A DNA stretch of 64,000 nucleotides from an uncultured Amylibacter sp. (GCA_959347425.1 OY365741.1:1636501-1700500); one strand, 5' to 3'; positions 51,508 to 61,013 are shown, counted from the first letter of the stretch. Notes: generated from the letters alone by a model not told the origin. Numbers and translations: made by a program.

Positions 51508-52326
51508 CTACCCCACATCCGCCTGTTTTAACTGCACACCCGCACTATAAGCAATAAACAAAGGGTTTCTAAACCCCGCCTTGCCATAGCGCAACGGCGC
51601 ATGCGTTTTAAAATCCACAACATGCCCCCCCGCCGCCGATAAAATAGCATGCCCCGCCGCCGTATCCCATTCCATAGTAGGCCCTAGACGGGGATAAATA
51701 TCCGCCTGTCCCGCCGCCAATAGGCAGAATTTCAAAGAAGACCCAGCCGTATCCACTCGCGCGGGTTTATAGGATTTGATATAATGGTCGGTTATCGAAT
51801 CGCTATGCGAATAAGAGGCAATAAAACATAATGCGTTATTATCAGGCGGATTCACCCGCAAAACCTTGGACTCAAGGATTTTATCGGGATCAAGGATGTT
51901 GGGGTTATGGTCACCGAATTCCTCAACCGCTTGCCCTTGGGTATTGGTATAAAATAACCGTTCCCGTGCGGGCGCGTAGATAATGCCGAAAACCGGAATT
52001 TCATCAACGACATAGGCGATATTCACCGTGAAATCCTTACCCCGCCGAATGAAATCCTTTGTGCCGTCCAAGGGATCAACGATAAAAAACGCAGCTGCCT
52101 TTAGGGAATGGGTTTGGGTTTGTTCTTCGGTCACCACCACACTATCGGGGAAACCCGCTCGCAACCCGTTGTAAATATGGACATCGGCGGCTTTATCGGC
52201 AAGGGTGACGGGGCTGTTATCAGGTTTTATATCCACGCCGAAATCGGGGGTTTCATAGATTTCCATGATTTTGCGCCCAGCCTCTATCGCCAGTTTTCGT
52301 ATCAAATGTATTTGTGTCGCGTCCAT
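51508..52326 (-). CDS. cysQ: 3'(2'),5'-bisphosphate nucleotidase
   Basis: The 272-residue inositol-monophosphatase-family protein has the metal motifs VVTEEQTQT (Glu), VDPLDGTKDFIRRG (Asp-Pro-Leu-Asp) and TMEWDTAAGHAILSAAGG. This is the CysQ type that hydrolyses 3'-phosphoadenosine 5'-phosphate, a by-product of sulfate assimilation. It is linked to the rfb genes upstream (11-base gap) and kdsB downstream on the same strand. A bisphosphate phosphatase with a sugar substrate is a less likely alternative. Confidence 0.9.
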   Translation of the reverse strand: MDATQIHLIRKLAIEAGRKIMEIYETPDFGVDIKPDNSPVTLADKAADVHIYNGLRAGFPDSVVVTEEQTQTHSLKAAAFFIVDPLDGTKDFIRRGKDFTVNIAYVVDEIPVFGIIYAPARERLFYTNTQGQAVEEFGDHNPNILDPDKILESKVLRVNPPDNNALCFIASYSHSDSITDHYIKSYKPARVDTAGSSLKFCLLAAGQADIYPRLGPTMEWDTAAGHAILSAAGGHVVDFKTHAPLRYGKAGFRNPLFIAYSAGVQLKQADVG

Positions 52327-52336
52327 ATCTGTGTCC

Positions 52337-53254
52337 TTATCGGTTTTGTAATTGGCTTCTGGGGTCGCTTAACTCTGCAATAGTTTTGCCTAAAGATAAA
52401 CGCCAATCGGGTTGTTTTATATTAAAAGCCGCCAAAATCCGCGCACAATCCATCCGCGAGTTCTGTGGGCGAGGTGCGGGCGTGGGATAATCCACGCTGG
52501 GAATTGGCGTGATTTCCACGGGCAAATCCGCCATGTTAAATATTTCGGTTGCGAAATCCGCCCAACTGACAAAAGGCGCACCCCCGTAATGATAAATCCC
52601 TGATAAAGACGCATCGCGTTTTTGATAAAACGCCGCGGCGATTTTTAATAATGCACCCGCGATACTGTCCGCGCCTGTTGGCCCGCCGATTTGGTCGCTG
52701 ACTATTGATAGGCTTTTGGGGGAGTGGCTTTTATCCGTTGCGCCCAGTTTTAACATGGTTTTGACGAAATTCGCGCCAAAGGGGGAAAACACCCACGATG
52801 TGCGGATTATGGCGAAATACGCATCTGCATCCGCCTCCGCAATAATCCCCTGCTCGCCCTGATATTTTGTCTGCCCATAAATACCCAAAGGCGCGGGCGT
52901 GTCCTCCTCTGCCCAGCATCCCGTGCCTGACCCATCAAACACATAATCCGTGGAAATATGCAAAAACGGAATGTCGCGAGCGAAAGCCACTTTGGCAATT
53001 TGCGTGGGGGTTGTGGCGTTGATTTGCAATGCCAAATCCGCCTCGGACTCCGCCTTATCCACGGCGGTATAGGCGGCGGCGTTGATGATAATATCAGGGG
53101 CGATGGTTTCAATCGCGCCGACACACGCGGACGGGTTGCAAAAATCCGCGTCATCTCGCCCAAGGCAAATAACCGCTCGCCCGCCCAATCGTGCCAGTTC
53201 CCGTGCGACTTGCCCGTTTTTGCCAAAGACCAGAATTTTTATGGGAGGGCTCAT
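52337..53254 (-). CDS. rfbD: dTDP-4-dehydrorhamnose reductase
   Basis: The 305-residue short-chain dehydrogenase-like enzyme makes dTDP-L-rhamnose with NAD(P)H. It has the nucleotide-binding start [33 protein letters not shown] and [12 protein letters not shown] (active-site Ser/Thr), then [10 protein letters not shown] with the catalytic Tyr and Lys. The start at 53254 overlaps the rfbB stop by ATGA and is preferred over a longer in-frame start. It is the third gene of the rfbC-rfbB-rfbD order seen here. Confidence 0.94.
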   Translation of the reverse strand: MSPPIKILVFGKNGQVARELARLGGRAVICLGRDDADFCNPSACVGAIETIAPDIIINAAAYTAVDKAESEADLALQINATTPTQIAKVAFARDIPFLHISTDYVFDGSGTGCWAEEDTPAPLGIYGQTKYQGEQGIIAEADADAYFAIIRTSWVFSPFGANFVKTMLKLGATDKSHSPKSLSIVSDQIGGPTGADSIAGALLKIAAAFYQKRDASLSGIYHYGGAPFVSWADFATEIFNMADLPVEITPIPSVDYPTPAPRPQNSRMDCARILAAFNIKQPDWRLSLGKTIAELSDPRSQLQNR

Positions 53255-54291
53255 CCCTTTACCCCCAAACGCTGTCCCACACCATCGCGGTTTTGCAATC
53301 CCCGCCACCAAGGCTCATTATCCAAATACCACTGCACGGTTTTGCGCAAACCCTGCTGTAAACTAACGCTTGGTTGCCAGCCGAGCTCGCCCCGCATACG
53401 GCTTGGGTCTATGGCGTAACGCAAATCATGCCCCGGTCTATCGGCGACAAATTCAATAAGGTCGCTGTACGGTTCGGCACGCGGTTGCAATTCATCCAGC
53501 AAGGCACAAATCGCGCGAACAAGGTCTATATTAGTGGATTCGTTTTCCCCACCGATATTATAGCTCTGCCCCACGCGCCCCTTTTGTATCACCAATAATA
53601 ACGCCTCCGCGTGATCCTCTACATACAGCCAATCGCGGACATTCTGCCCGTTGCCATAAATAGGAATAGCCTTACCCGCCAGAGCGTTTAGAATAACAAC
53701 AGGGATAAACTTTTCAGGGAAATGATAGGGGCCATAGTTATTGGAACAATTGGTGATAATCACGGGCAAGCCGAAAGTCTCCCCCCACGCCCGCACCAGA
53801 TGATCAGAGGCAGCCTTGGACGCGGCATAAGGCGAATTCGGCGCGTAGGCGGTGGTTTCGGTGAAAGCACCCGTTTTGCCTAAACTGCCATAAACTTCGT
53901 CAGTAGAGATATGATGAAACCGAAACGCAGGGGGTTGCCCTGCATCTTGCCAAAACCTCCGCGTTGCCGCCAGCATTTCATAAGTGCCGTTAATATTCGT
54001 GCGAATAAAGGATTCGGGTGCGTCAATGGAACGATCAACATGCGATTCCGCCGCCAGATTCATCACCACATCGGGCTGATACGTGTTAAAAATACGGCGC
54101 AGAGCCGTAGCATCGGTAATATCCGCATGTTCAAAATGATAATTCGGGTGGTCGGCGACCTCTGCCACATTGTCCAGACAGGCGGCGTAGGTCAGGGCAT
54201 CAAGGTTAATGACCTTATGTCCCTTGGCTATTGCCGTGCGGACTAGGGCAGACCCGATAAACCCCGCCCCACCTGTGATAAGAATTTTCAT
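53251..54291 (-). CDS. rfbB: dTDP-glucose 4,6-dehydratase
   Basis: The 346-residue extended SDR enzyme has the NAD motif [13 protein letters not shown] (5-17), the catalytic Thr130-Asp131-Glu132 in HISTDEVYG and Tyr155/Lys159 in [13 protein letters not shown]. It converts dTDP-glucose to the 4-keto-6-deoxy sugar, the second step of dTDP-rhamnose synthesis. It overlaps rfbC and rfbD by 4 bases each, so the three are translationally coupled. rfbA is not in the window. Confidence 0.95.
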   Translation of the reverse strand: MKILITGGAGFIGSALVRTAIAKGHKVINLDALTYAACLDNVAEVADHPNYHFEHADITDATALRRIFNTYQPDVVMNLAAESHVDRSIDAPESFIRTNINGTYEMLAATRRFWQDAGQPPAFRFHHISTDEVYGSLGKTGAFTETTAYAPNSPYAASKAASDHLVRAWGETFGLPVIITNCSNNYGPYHFPEKFIPVVILNALAGKAIPIYGNGQNVRDWLYVEDHAEALLLVIQKGRVGQSYNIGGENESTNIDLVRAICALLDELQPRAEPYSDLIEFVADRPGHDLRYAIDPSRMRGELGWQPSVSLQQGLRKTVQWYLDNEPWWRGLQNRDGVGQRLGVKG

Positions 54292-54854
54292 CGGCTTGCC
54301 TTCTTAAAGGGGGACTGTAAATCGCGAAACGCGGGGGCGTTTAGGTCTTTGTTTGATAGTTGCGGGGGTGTGTCGCCCAGCCCCCAATCAATCGCCAAAT
54401 CGGCATCGTCAAACCGAACCGAGCCTTCGGTTTCGGGCGCGTAAAAATCACTGCATTTATACATGACTTCTGTGTTAGCCTCCAGCGTGGCAAAGCCGTG
54501 AAGAAACCCCGCGGGGACGAATAATTGTTGGGTATTTTGCGCGGATAATTCCACGGCAACCCAGTGTCCGTAGGTTGGGCTGTTCGTGCGAATATCCACG
54601 GCCACATCGCGAATCCGCCCGTGGGTGACGCGGATGAGTTTATCCTGCGCCTTTGGCGGAGCTTGGAAATGCAGCCCGCGTACCGTGCCTATTGTTGCGG
54701 AAAAAGAGTGGTTGTCTTGGACGAAATCGGCGGTAATTCCTGCGTTCGCGAGGGTTTGGGCGTTGTAAGTTTCGCTGAACCAGCCGCGTGTGTCGCCAAA
54801 GCGCGGGGGTGTGATGATAACAACATCGCGTAGTTTGGTGGGGGTTATGGTCAT
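54288..54854 (-). CDS. rfbC: dTDP-4-dehydrorhamnose 3,5-epimerase
   Basis: The 188-residue cupin enzyme has [18 protein letters not shown], the catalytic His/Asp region [18 protein letters not shown] and [15 protein letters not shown]. It epimerises the keto-sugar made by RfbB. Its ATG overlaps the TGA of the upstream SEFIR-domain gene, so its translation depends partly on that gene. AT-rich DNA ends precisely at this junction. Confidence 0.95.
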   Translation of the reverse strand: MTITPTKLRDVVIITPPRFGDTRGWFSETYNAQTLANAGITADFVQDNHSFSATIGTVRGLHFQAPPKAQDKLIRVTHGRIRDVAVDIRTNSPTYGHWVAVELSAQNTQQLFVPAGFLHGFATLEANTEVMYKCSDFYAPETEGSVRFDDADLAIDWGLGDTPPQLSNKDLNAPAFRDLQSPFKKASR

Positions 54855-56302
54855 GGGGCTGTTGCGAGGTTGTCAAAGTTTATGAGTGATTTGGGGTCAA
54901 GTCTATCAAAACCCCAACGTGGCAAGTGGTTTTCACCACTAGCATAACTATTAAATAACCGAATCATATCCTCTTTTTGGGCGATATTAAATAGGTGTTT
55001 TATCTTATCAAAATATCTAATTGATTCGGCTCTTGCAAACATTTCAAAAAAGCCTGTGTGTGACCACTCGGCATATACTAAAAGTATGGGATGCCACCCC
55101 CAAAATTCGCCATCAACGGGAGCTAATTCTTTTCTCATAAAAAGTATAAAATCTGCTTGCATTAAATCTTTAAAATCAATTCCTGCATACTGTGTCCTAT
55201 CTTTTAAAATGTCAGCTTGCAATGAGGCTCGGTTAAGTTCTAGACGGCTATTTCTCATGCTATTAATTGATTTTATATCTGGGCAAAATTCACGATATGA
55301 AATCATTGGATTTTTACCTTGTTTAGCATAAAATTCTACGTAGTACTTATTAGAAACTAAATAATGGACTGCGTCAAATTTTTCCTCGTTCAAAAAAATT
55401 GCAACGGTATATAAAAATAGCTCGTGAATAATAAATCCAAAATTATCAAAATCAGTATCTATCCAAGAACCTATATTTGGGGGACAGTGTAAATAAGGAA
55501 TCAACCGTTCAAAAAATTTATGCAGTACTCCATTACAGTTTTCAACCACACCATATTTTGCCATTGTCGAAATAAGTTCAATAAATTCCGTGCGGTAAGG
55601 CAAAAAACTTTCAATGGATTCAATGACAGCATCGTCAAATTCTCCTTTATATTTTTTTATCCTAAACTCTTCCATTCCAACAGATAGCGTTTCTAAATAT
55701 TTCTCAATGCGTCCCGATGCATTTCCTTTAGATTCTTCTATCGCTTCAATTGCATGGCGAAATGGAATTGTGGTCGGTATCTCAATCCTTGTTTCGTCTG
55801 ATAAAAAAGCGGGCTGTTTGCCAATCGTGGGTTTTACATACAAAGGTTTATCAAAAATCCATCGCAACAATTTTTCAAATTCTTTTTCAAAATTATGGGA
55901 TTCGGAAAAATCTATGTAGATTCTCGATTTATAGTAGGTGGGTAAATATGGCTTACCTTTTTCATCGTTTTCTAAAACAAGAGCTACAAATTTATCTTGT
56001 TTTTGCTGGTCGTAAATTTCCTTTGAAATAATCTCTGTTTCTGTGCCAACGCCTCCTACCCTAGCGTTGGCTTTTTCAGCATAATCTTTATTGACAACCA
56101 TTATGACCTTACGAATGGAATCATTGGTATCCATCTGTTCCATAAATGAAATTTTACTATGACCTTCTTTAAGTCCCCATTTATCAAGTTCCACATCCAC
56201 ACCAGAAGCAACCAATTTTTCAGCCAATTCCACAACCCACTTTTCATGTTGCGGGTTAGTCCAGCTATAAGATATAAATAATTTTGGGGGTGCATCAGCC
56301 AT
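54851..56302 (-). CDS. SEFIR/TIR-domain protein coupled to rfbC
   Basis: Residues 1-150 are a SEFIR-type TIR domain: KLFISYSWTNPQHEKWVVEL, DVELDKWGLKEGH, FMEQMDTNDSIRKVIMVVNK, DYAEKA and the signature GGVGTETEII, whose Glu is the probable NADase residue by analogy with TIR enzymes. The remaining 330 residues are AT-rich, mostly helical and unrecognised; they may sense a trigger. Bacterial TIR/SEFIR proteins often act in anti-phage cell suicide. It has its own promoter and overlaps rfbC by ATGA, an unusual place for a defence gene. No Thoeris ThsA or CBASS cyclase is adjacent. Confidence 0.78.
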   Translation of the reverse strand: MADAPPKLFISYSWTNPQHEKWVVELAEKLVASGVDVELDKWGLKEGHSKISFMEQMDTNDSIRKVIMVVNKDYAEKANARVGGVGTETEIISKEIYDQQKQDKFVALVLENDEKGKPYLPTYYKSRIYIDFSESHNFEKEFEKLLRWIFDKPLYVKPTIGKQPAFLSDETRIEIPTTIPFRHAIEAIEESKGNASGRIEKYLETLSVGMEEFRIKKYKGEFDDAVIESIESFLPYRTEFIELISTMAKYGVVENCNGVLHKFFERLIPYLHCPPNIGSWIDTDFDNFGFIIHELFLYTVAIFLNEEKFDAVHYLVSNKYYVEFYAKQGKNPMISYREFCPDIKSINSMRNSRLELNRASLQADILKDRTQYAGIDFKDLMQADFILFMRKELAPVDGEFWGWHPILLVYAEWSHTGFFEMFARAESIRYFDKIKHLFNIAQKEDMIRLFNSYASGENHLPRWGFDRLDPKSLINFDNLATAP

Positions 56303-56326
56303 GTTTCAAACTTTCCTTTCACCCAC

Positions 56327-56355
56327 CCTATACATTAATAATTCACAATTCACAA
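56327..56355 (-). promoter_or_regulatory. Promoter of the SEFIR gene within TTGTGAA repeats
   Basis: On the minus strand TTGTGA (56355-56350), 17 bases and TATAGG (56332-56327). The -35 box is one unit of a short tandem repeat (AATTGTGA, 56342-56370). A similar repeat lies at 46316-46345. Confidence 0.5.
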
Positions 56356-56375
56356 TTCATCATTCACAACTAAAT

Positions 56376-56651
56376 TCAAAAATTATTAACCACCACAATC
56401 CGCAATATAGACACGCAAACCAGCACAACCAAGGGCGTGAAATCCAACACCCCCGCCCTCGGCAAAAGCCGTCTAATCGGGCGGTACAACGGCTCTAATA
56501 TCTGGTTTAATCCATGATAAACCTGCATCACCACTGGCTGATGCCTATTCAAAATCTGAAAGTTTATTAACAAACTCATAACCACTTGGACTATGATAAA
56601 AAACCAAACCATATTCAATAAAAGCAGTAAAATCTGCGCCAATGTGCTCAT
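56376..56651 (-). CDS. YggT-family membrane protein
   Basis: The 91-residue protein has two hydrophobic segments (about 4-28 and 70-88) and the YggT pattern with LEPLYRPIRRLLPRAGVLDF between them, followed by a second hydrophobic run. YggT proteins are small inner-membrane proteins of uncertain role, linked to osmotic or division functions. The start at 56651 gives MSTLAQILLLLLNMVWFF; a longer frame upstream is rejected. It precedes the SEFIR gene on the same strand but is separated from it by 73 bases. Confidence 0.88.
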   Translation of the reverse strand: MSTLAQILLLLLNMVWFFIIVQVVMSLLINFQILNRHQPVVMQVYHGLNQILEPLYRPIRRLLPRAGVLDFTPLVVLVCVSILRIVVVNNF

Positions 56652-56754
56652 CAATTCAGCCCTTATCTTTGTTATGCCGTGCCCACAAAATACCATTCCC
56701 CGCGCCAAAACACAACCCTATTTTATATCCTGTCGTTTTGTGCCATAAGGCAGT

Positions 56755-58077
56755 ATGAAACGCTTTATGAAAAACCGCAAAATCCTAGGCTGGTATTTTT
56801 ATGATTGGGCAACACAGCCCTATCCGACCCTGCTTTTGACCTTTATATTCGCGCCATACTTCACTTCCAGTGTTGTCGGTGACCCAGTTTTAGGACAAAA
56901 ACTCTGGGCATGGATGCTGGTGGGAACGGGGCTGTCGCTGGCGATATTTTCCCCCCTAGTCGGCGTGATTTCAGACCGCCAAGCCGCCCGCCGACCGCTG
57001 TTATTAGGCTTTGGTGCGATTTATATTATCAGCGCGGTCGCCTTGTGGTTTGCCGTGCCGAACGCCGATTATGTCTGGCTTATTTTATGCGTTTTGGCAC
57101 TGGGCTATCTGGCGGGCGAGTTTTCTTTTGTCATAGTCAATGCCTTAATGATTGATTTGGAAACCCGCGCGAATTGGGGGATTTTATCGGCGAAAGGTTG
57201 GTCGTTTGGCTATATTGGCGGGCTGGTCGCGCTGGTTTGCGCTCTGCTGTTTTTCGTTGATAATGGCGATGGATTAACTCTGCTGGGGCAACCGCCCGTT
57301 TGGGGGCTGGATGGCGATTTGCGTCAAGGCACACGGATTATTGCGCCCTTGACCGCGTTGTGGTTTGCCGTGTTTGCCGCACCTTTGTTTATCTGGACTC
57401 TGGATGGCGGAGGCATTAAATCCCCCGCGCAAATCCCGTTGCGTTCCGCGTTTCCAGAGCTGTGGCAAACCATCAAAACCCTACCTCAAAAACCCAGCAT
57501 GCTGGCCTTTCTAACCTCGTCTTTATTCTACCGAGACGGGCTGTTCGCGTTGTACGGTTTCGGTGGGATTTACGCCAGCGGAGTGCTCGGCTGGGATATT
57601 ACTAAAATCGGGGTTTTTGGGATTATCGGCATTATTGGCGCGATTTTTTTCACCTATCTGGGCGGGGTTTGGCAAAAGCATAAAGGCACGAAATCGGTGC
57701 TGATGCAATGTGTGGTTTTGCTGATTTTCATGAGTCTTGTGATGATGGCAACCACCCGTGATAGCTTTGTTGGGATACCCCTGTCTGAATCGATTATCAC
57801 TGTTATTTTTATGGGGTTGGGCGCGGTTCTGGGCGGCTTGGGCGGTATTTTGCAAGCAACCTCGCGCACGATGCTGGTCTATCAGGCGAACCCCGAACGG
57901 ATAGCAGAGGCGTTTGGTTTGTACGCATTTTCAGGGCGGGCGACCGCGTTTTTGGCACCGTTTTTAATCGCCGTGGCAACGGGGATTTCAGGAAGCCAGA
58001 GGCTGGGGCTGCTGCCCGTTATCGTGCTGTTTGGCGCGGGGTTATTTGTGCTACGCTGGGTGAAGGAAAAATCGTGA
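56755..58077 (+). CDS. MFS transporter, UMF1/YxiO-like
   Basis: The 440-residue protein has 12 predicted helices and the family start ILGWYFYDWATQPYPTLLLT, then SPLVGVISDRQAARRPLLLG as the MFS loop-2/3 motif. The conserved Trp-Tyr-Asp-Trp start places it in the UMF1 group of uncharacterised efflux or uptake carriers. It overlaps mepA by 4 bases (ATGA), suggesting a link to wall recycling or export of a murein product; this is inference. Confidence 0.85.
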   Translation: MKRFMKNRKILGWYFYDWATQPYPTLLLTFIFAPYFTSSVVGDPVLGQKLWAWMLVGTGLSLAIFSPLVGVISDRQAARRPLLLGFGAIYIISAVALWFAVPNADYVWLILCVLALGYLAGEFSFVIVNALMIDLETRANWGILSAKGWSFGYIGGLVALVCALLFFVDNGDGLTLLGQPPVWGLDGDLRQGTRIIAPLTALWFAVFAAPLFIWTLDGGGIKSPAQIPLRSAFPELWQTIKTLPQKPSMLAFLTSSLFYRDGLFALYGFGGIYASGVLGWDITKIGVFGIIGIIGAIFFTYLGGVWQKHKGTKSVLMQCVVLLIFMSLVMMATTRDSFVGIPLSESIITVIFMGLGAVLGGLGGILQATSRTMLVYQANPERIAEAFGLYAFSGRATAFLAPFLIAVATGISGSQRLGLLPVIVLFGAGLFVLRWVKEKS

Positions 58078-59000
58078 TGAGGTGGGTTTTATGTGTGTTT
58101 TTATTTGTAGTTTTGCCGTTGGGCTTACCTGTATTCGCGCAAGAAACCCCACAAGAAACCCCACAAGAAACCCCACTGGCAAATCAGCTTTTCGGGGCGA
58201 AAACCACTGCCTCCAACCAACCCCCTGCGCCGCTTGGATTTTATTCCAACGGCTGTTTGGCGGGGGGTGAAGCCTTGGCGGAAACGGGGGCGCACTGGCA
58301 GGCTATGCGCCTATCGCGCAACCGTAATTGGGGGCATCCTGACACGATTGATTACATCAAAACCATCGCGAGTCAGGTGGCAGAATTGGACGGCTGGGCG
58401 GGGTTGTATATCGGCGATATTTCGCAACCGAGGGGCGGACCTATGACATCGGGGCATCAATCGCATCAGCTCGGGCTGGACGTGGATATTTGGCTTTATC
58501 CGCCAAATCGGCTGGATTTAACGCGGGCAGAACGCGAGGCTCTGTCGGCGGTATCGGTACGTAGTGAGGATTCAAAATCAGTTAATAATAACTGGACGCA
58601 AACCCACATGCAGGTGTTAAAAATCGCCGCCAGCGACCCGCGAGTGGATAGGATTTTCATCACTCCACCTGCCAAAATTTTCATGTGTGCGCATGCGTCA
58701 AAAGACCCGTCCCAACGCGAATGGTTGCAAAAAATCCGCCCCTATTGGCAGCATAATTATCATTTCCATGTGCGTTTGAAATGCCCTGCTGGAACGCCCG
58801 ATTGCCAAAGGCAGAGCCCGGATGTGCAGAGCCTCAGCAAAGGTGGGGATGGGTGCGATGAAACCTTGCAATGGTGGGTGACGGAGGCTTTGAAACCCAA
58901 ACCTCCGCCCGACCCAGACGCGCCCCCGCCACGCACCGTGCGTGATTATATTATGGCGGATTTACCCGCCCAGTGCCAAACGGTTTTAACGGGGCAATGA
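58074..59000 (+). CDS. mepA: Penicillin-insensitive murein endopeptidase
   Basis: The 308-residue exported zinc peptidase (family M74) cleaves D-Ala-meso-DAP cross-links. The metal site lies in TSGHQSHQLGLDVDIW (126-141) and HNYHFHVRL. Cys residues in KCPAGTPDC probably form disulfides, as in E. coli MepA. Three ETPQ-type units (PQETPQETPQETP) follow the signal peptide, probably a slipped-strand duplication and disordered. It is coupled to the MFS gene upstream and the phytase-like gene downstream. Confidence 0.92.
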   Translation: MMRWVLCVFLFVVLPLGLPVFAQETPQETPQETPLANQLFGAKTTASNQPPAPLGFYSNGCLAGGEALAETGAHWQAMRLSRNRNWGHPDTIDYIKTIASQVAELDGWAGLYIGDISQPRGGPMTSGHQSHQLGLDVDIWLYPPNRLDLTRAEREALSAVSVRSEDSKSVNNNWTQTHMQVLKIAASDPRVDRIFITPPAKIFMCAHASKDPSQREWLQKIRPYWQHNYHFHVRLKCPAGTPDCQRQSPDVQSLSKGGDGCDETLQWWVTEALKPKPPPDPDAPPPRTVRDYIMADLPAQCQTVLTGQ

Positions 59001-59890
59001 TGGGGTTGCGCGTTTTTCTTATCGGGGTGTTTTGTGCCTTTGGGCAAGCCGTGTTCGGGCAAACGGCGCAGTTCATCGCGGCCATTCCGTTTCACGATTC
59101 GGACGCAAGGTTCGGTGGGTTTTCGGGATTGTCTCTGTCCAATAATGGGCGCGATATGGTTGCCTTATCCGATAGAGGCGCGATATTTCGCGGGCGGATT
59201 GTGCGGGATGATTTGGATGCTCCTGTTGACATAGAACGGATTCAATTCCTGCCCGTGCGTCAGATTGACGGGCAGAATACGAGCGGTTTTTCTGCGGATA
59301 GTGAGGGTTTGGCGATGACTAAAACAGGCGGTGTTTATATCTCGTTTGAGGGATTTCACCGCGTGCGGTTTTATGAAAATATCAGCGCACCCGCCCAAGA
59401 TATCCCCCGCCATCCCGATTTCAAAAAGATGCAGCGTAATTCGTCACTGGAGGCTTTGGCAGTGGATGCGGACGGTGCGCTTTATACTCTGCCAGAGCGG
59501 TCAGGCGGTGCGCAAAAGCCGTTTCCTTTGTATCGGTTTTGGCAGGGGCAGTGGGATATTGTCGGGGAAATCCCTCGTAAGGGTGAATTTCTGGTGGTCG
59601 GCGCGGATTTCGCCGATGACGGGCGGTTGTATATTTTGGAACGCGGGTTTTCGTGGGTGTCGGGCTTTGCCAGCCGTGTCCGCAGTTTTCGGATTGACGC
59701 GGGGGCGATGGATGCAGACGCGATGGATGAGCAGGTGCATTTGACAACCCGATGGGGGCGGTTTGATAATCTGGAAGGGATAAGCCTGTGGCGTGATAAG
59801 GACGGGCGCAAGCGGATTACTATGGTTAGCGATGATAATTTCCGAATTTATCAACGAACCGAATTGGTGGAATATGTTTTGGGGGAGTAG
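58997..59890 (+). CDS. Exported esterase/phytase-like protein (PF13449 type)
   Basis: The 297-residue protein has a signal peptide (MMGLRVFLIGVFCAFGQAVFG). The mature part is a beta-propeller of the esterase-like-activity-of-phytase group: FGGFSGLSLSNNGRDMVALS, DSEGLAMTKTGGVYISFEG, ADFADDGRLYILERGFSW and LEGISLWRDKDGRKRITMV. Members are exported hydrolases of unclear substrate. The start at 58997 overlaps the mepA stop (ATGATG); an in-frame upstream ATG inside mepA is less likely. Its stop is 7 bases before the small RNA terminator on the other strand. Confidence 0.8.
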   Translation: MMGLRVFLIGVFCAFGQAVFGQTAQFIAAIPFHDSDARFGGFSGLSLSNNGRDMVALSDRGAIFRGRIVRDDLDAPVDIERIQFLPVRQIDGQNTSGFSADSEGLAMTKTGGVYISFEGFHRVRFYENISAPAQDIPRHPDFKKMQRNSSLEALAVDADGALYTLPERSGGAQKPFPLYRFWQGQWDIVGEIPRKGEFLVVGADFADDGRLYILERGFSWVSGFASRVRSFRIDAGAMDADAMDEQVHLTTRWGRFDNLEGISLWRDKDGRKRITMVSDDNFRIYQRTELVEYVLGE

Positions 59891-59897
59891 GGGGCTG

Positions 59898-59985
59898 AAA
59901 ATAAAAGCAGGCAAGACCTACGCGACTTCCTAAAAAAGGCAATTACCCTTAAGAGTAAAAGATGGTCCGTAGGCCGAGCCCGCAT
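59898..59985 (-). ncRNA. Candidate small RNA, copy 1, with its own promoter and terminator
   Basis: Minus-strand transcript of about 88 nt. GCGGGC (59983-59978) pairs with GCCTGC (59912-59907), and CCTACG (59973-59968) with CGTAGG (59922-59917), giving a long imperfect hairpin; inside are ACTC-ttaa-GGGT and CCT/AGG mini-stems. The 3' strand ends in TTTTATTTT, an intrinsic terminator. The unit is 91/93 identical to 61014-61106. No protein is encoded. It does not match 4.5S RNA or tmRNA as I know them; family unknown. Confidence 0.68.
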
Positions 59986-59990
59986 CTGTG

Positions 59991-60019
59991 AATGTATATT
60001 TGTTTTATCTCCGTGTCAA
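59991..60019 (-). promoter_or_regulatory. Promoter of small RNA copy 1
   Basis: Perfect TTGACA (60019-60014), a 17-base spacer and TACATT (59996-59991) on the minus strand, about 6 bases before the expected 5' end. Confidence 0.72.
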
Positions 60020-60065
60020 GTGGTTTTTTTGCAAAAACTGCATTTTTTTATTAAATTTGTTGTAT

Positions 60066-60093
60066 TTGTTCAAAATTTTGTGATAGGTATCAT
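60066..60093 (+). promoter_or_regulatory. Candidate promoter of the DUF3800 gene
   Basis: TTGTTC (60066-60071), a 16-base spacer and TATCAT (60088-60093), 25 bases before the ATG. Confidence 0.45.
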
Positions 60094-60117
60094 AAAAAAA
60101 CCACAAAGGAAATTAAT

Positions 60118-61005
60118 ATGGCTTGGTTGCTATTTATGGATGAATCTGGACACGACCATAAAAATATGCCGATGGAGGTTCGTGGTGGTTTTGCTATACA
60201 TGCATCAAAAATTTGGAATTTTCTGCAAGATTTTCATAAGCAAGAAGAAGAATGTTTTGGGGTAAGATTGGCAGACTACGGCGTAGAAATTAAAGGTAGT
60301 AAATTATTACGACGTAGACACTACGAATGGACACAAAAGAAAATTCCGATGAATGATGCTAAGCGTAAAAAAGCTATACGCCGTTTTTTAATGCAAGACC
60401 ATCCCCTGAAAAAGCAAGATTTTTATGCCTATAGTGCGGCTTCCATATCCATGGCAAAGCGGATTTTTAAATTGCTTGAAAAACATGACGCAAAGCTGTT
60501 TGCCTCGGCTGTCCCCCGCGGTGCAAAAAAGCCCGAAGATTTTGGGTTTAAGGATTATTTACGTAATGATCTTGCTTATTTACAAGAGCGATTTTGTAAT
60601 TTTCTTGAGGATGAAAAAGAAAATGGTATTTTGGTTTTGGATCAAACAGATAAGGAAGATGATAAACGATTCCTTAAAGCCTTGGAAAATTACTATACAA
60701 AAACAGTGGAGGGGCAAAAACGGGTGAAATTTATTGTACCGTTTCCTCTGTTTATTGATTCTGAAATGTCGCCACTTATCCAAGCGGCGGATATATGTAT
60801 TTATTGTATTAACTGGGGGTATCGTGTTCCCGCTTGGAAATTTGAAGGACCCAAAAGAGATGAAATTGTCCGTGATTTCGGGGATTTGTGCCATAAACTG
60901 CAATTTTCTGGTGAGGTTTATAGCAAAAAAGAAAATGATATGTTTCATTCCTATGGGATTGTTTTTGTGAAAGACCCATATAAATGGGCAAGACGCAATA
61001 CATAG
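60118..61005 (+). CDS. DUF3800 protein
   Basis: The 295-residue protein has the DUF3800 hallmarks: the N-terminal WLLFMDESGHDHKN (acidic DESG), a central ENGILVLDQTDKEDDKRF and the C-terminal MSPLIQAADICIYCINWGYR with its conserved Asp. These acidic motifs suggest an RNase H-like metal-dependent fold. DUF3800 genes are common among mobile and defence islands, but no function is established. It is AT-rich. Start follows AAAGGA. It lies precisely between two copies of a small RNA gene, as if inserted with one copy or bracketed by duplication. Confidence 0.85.
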   Translation: MAWLLFMDESGHDHKNMPMEVRGGFAIHASKIWNFLQDFHKQEEECFGVRLADYGVEIKGSKLLRRRHYEWTQKKIPMNDAKRKKAIRRFLMQDHPLKKQDFYAYSAASISMAKRIFKLLEKHDAKLFASAVPRGAKKPEDFGFKDYLRNDLAYLQERFCNFLEDEKENGILVLDQTDKEDDKRFLKALENYYTKTVEGQKRVKFIVPFPLFIDSEMSPLIQAADICIYCINWGYRVPAWKFEGPKRDEIVRDFGDLCHKLQFSGEVYSKKENDMFHSYGIVFVKDPYKWARRNT

Positions 61006-61013
61006 TTTTTCTA

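Noticed and set aside
54851..56302. SEFIR gene as part of Thoeris or CBASS
   Set aside because: No ThsA-like or nucleotidyltransferase gene is adjacent; neighbours are rhamnose genes and yggT.
58140..58180. ETPQ repeats in mepA as a functional domain
   Set aside because: Three short units directly after the signal peptide look like slippage in a disordered linker.
59898..59985. Small RNA as 4.5S, tmRNA or 6S RNA
   Set aside because: It lacks the GGAA tetraloop of SRP RNA, the tRNA-like ends of tmRNA and the length (about 150-190) of 6S RNA.
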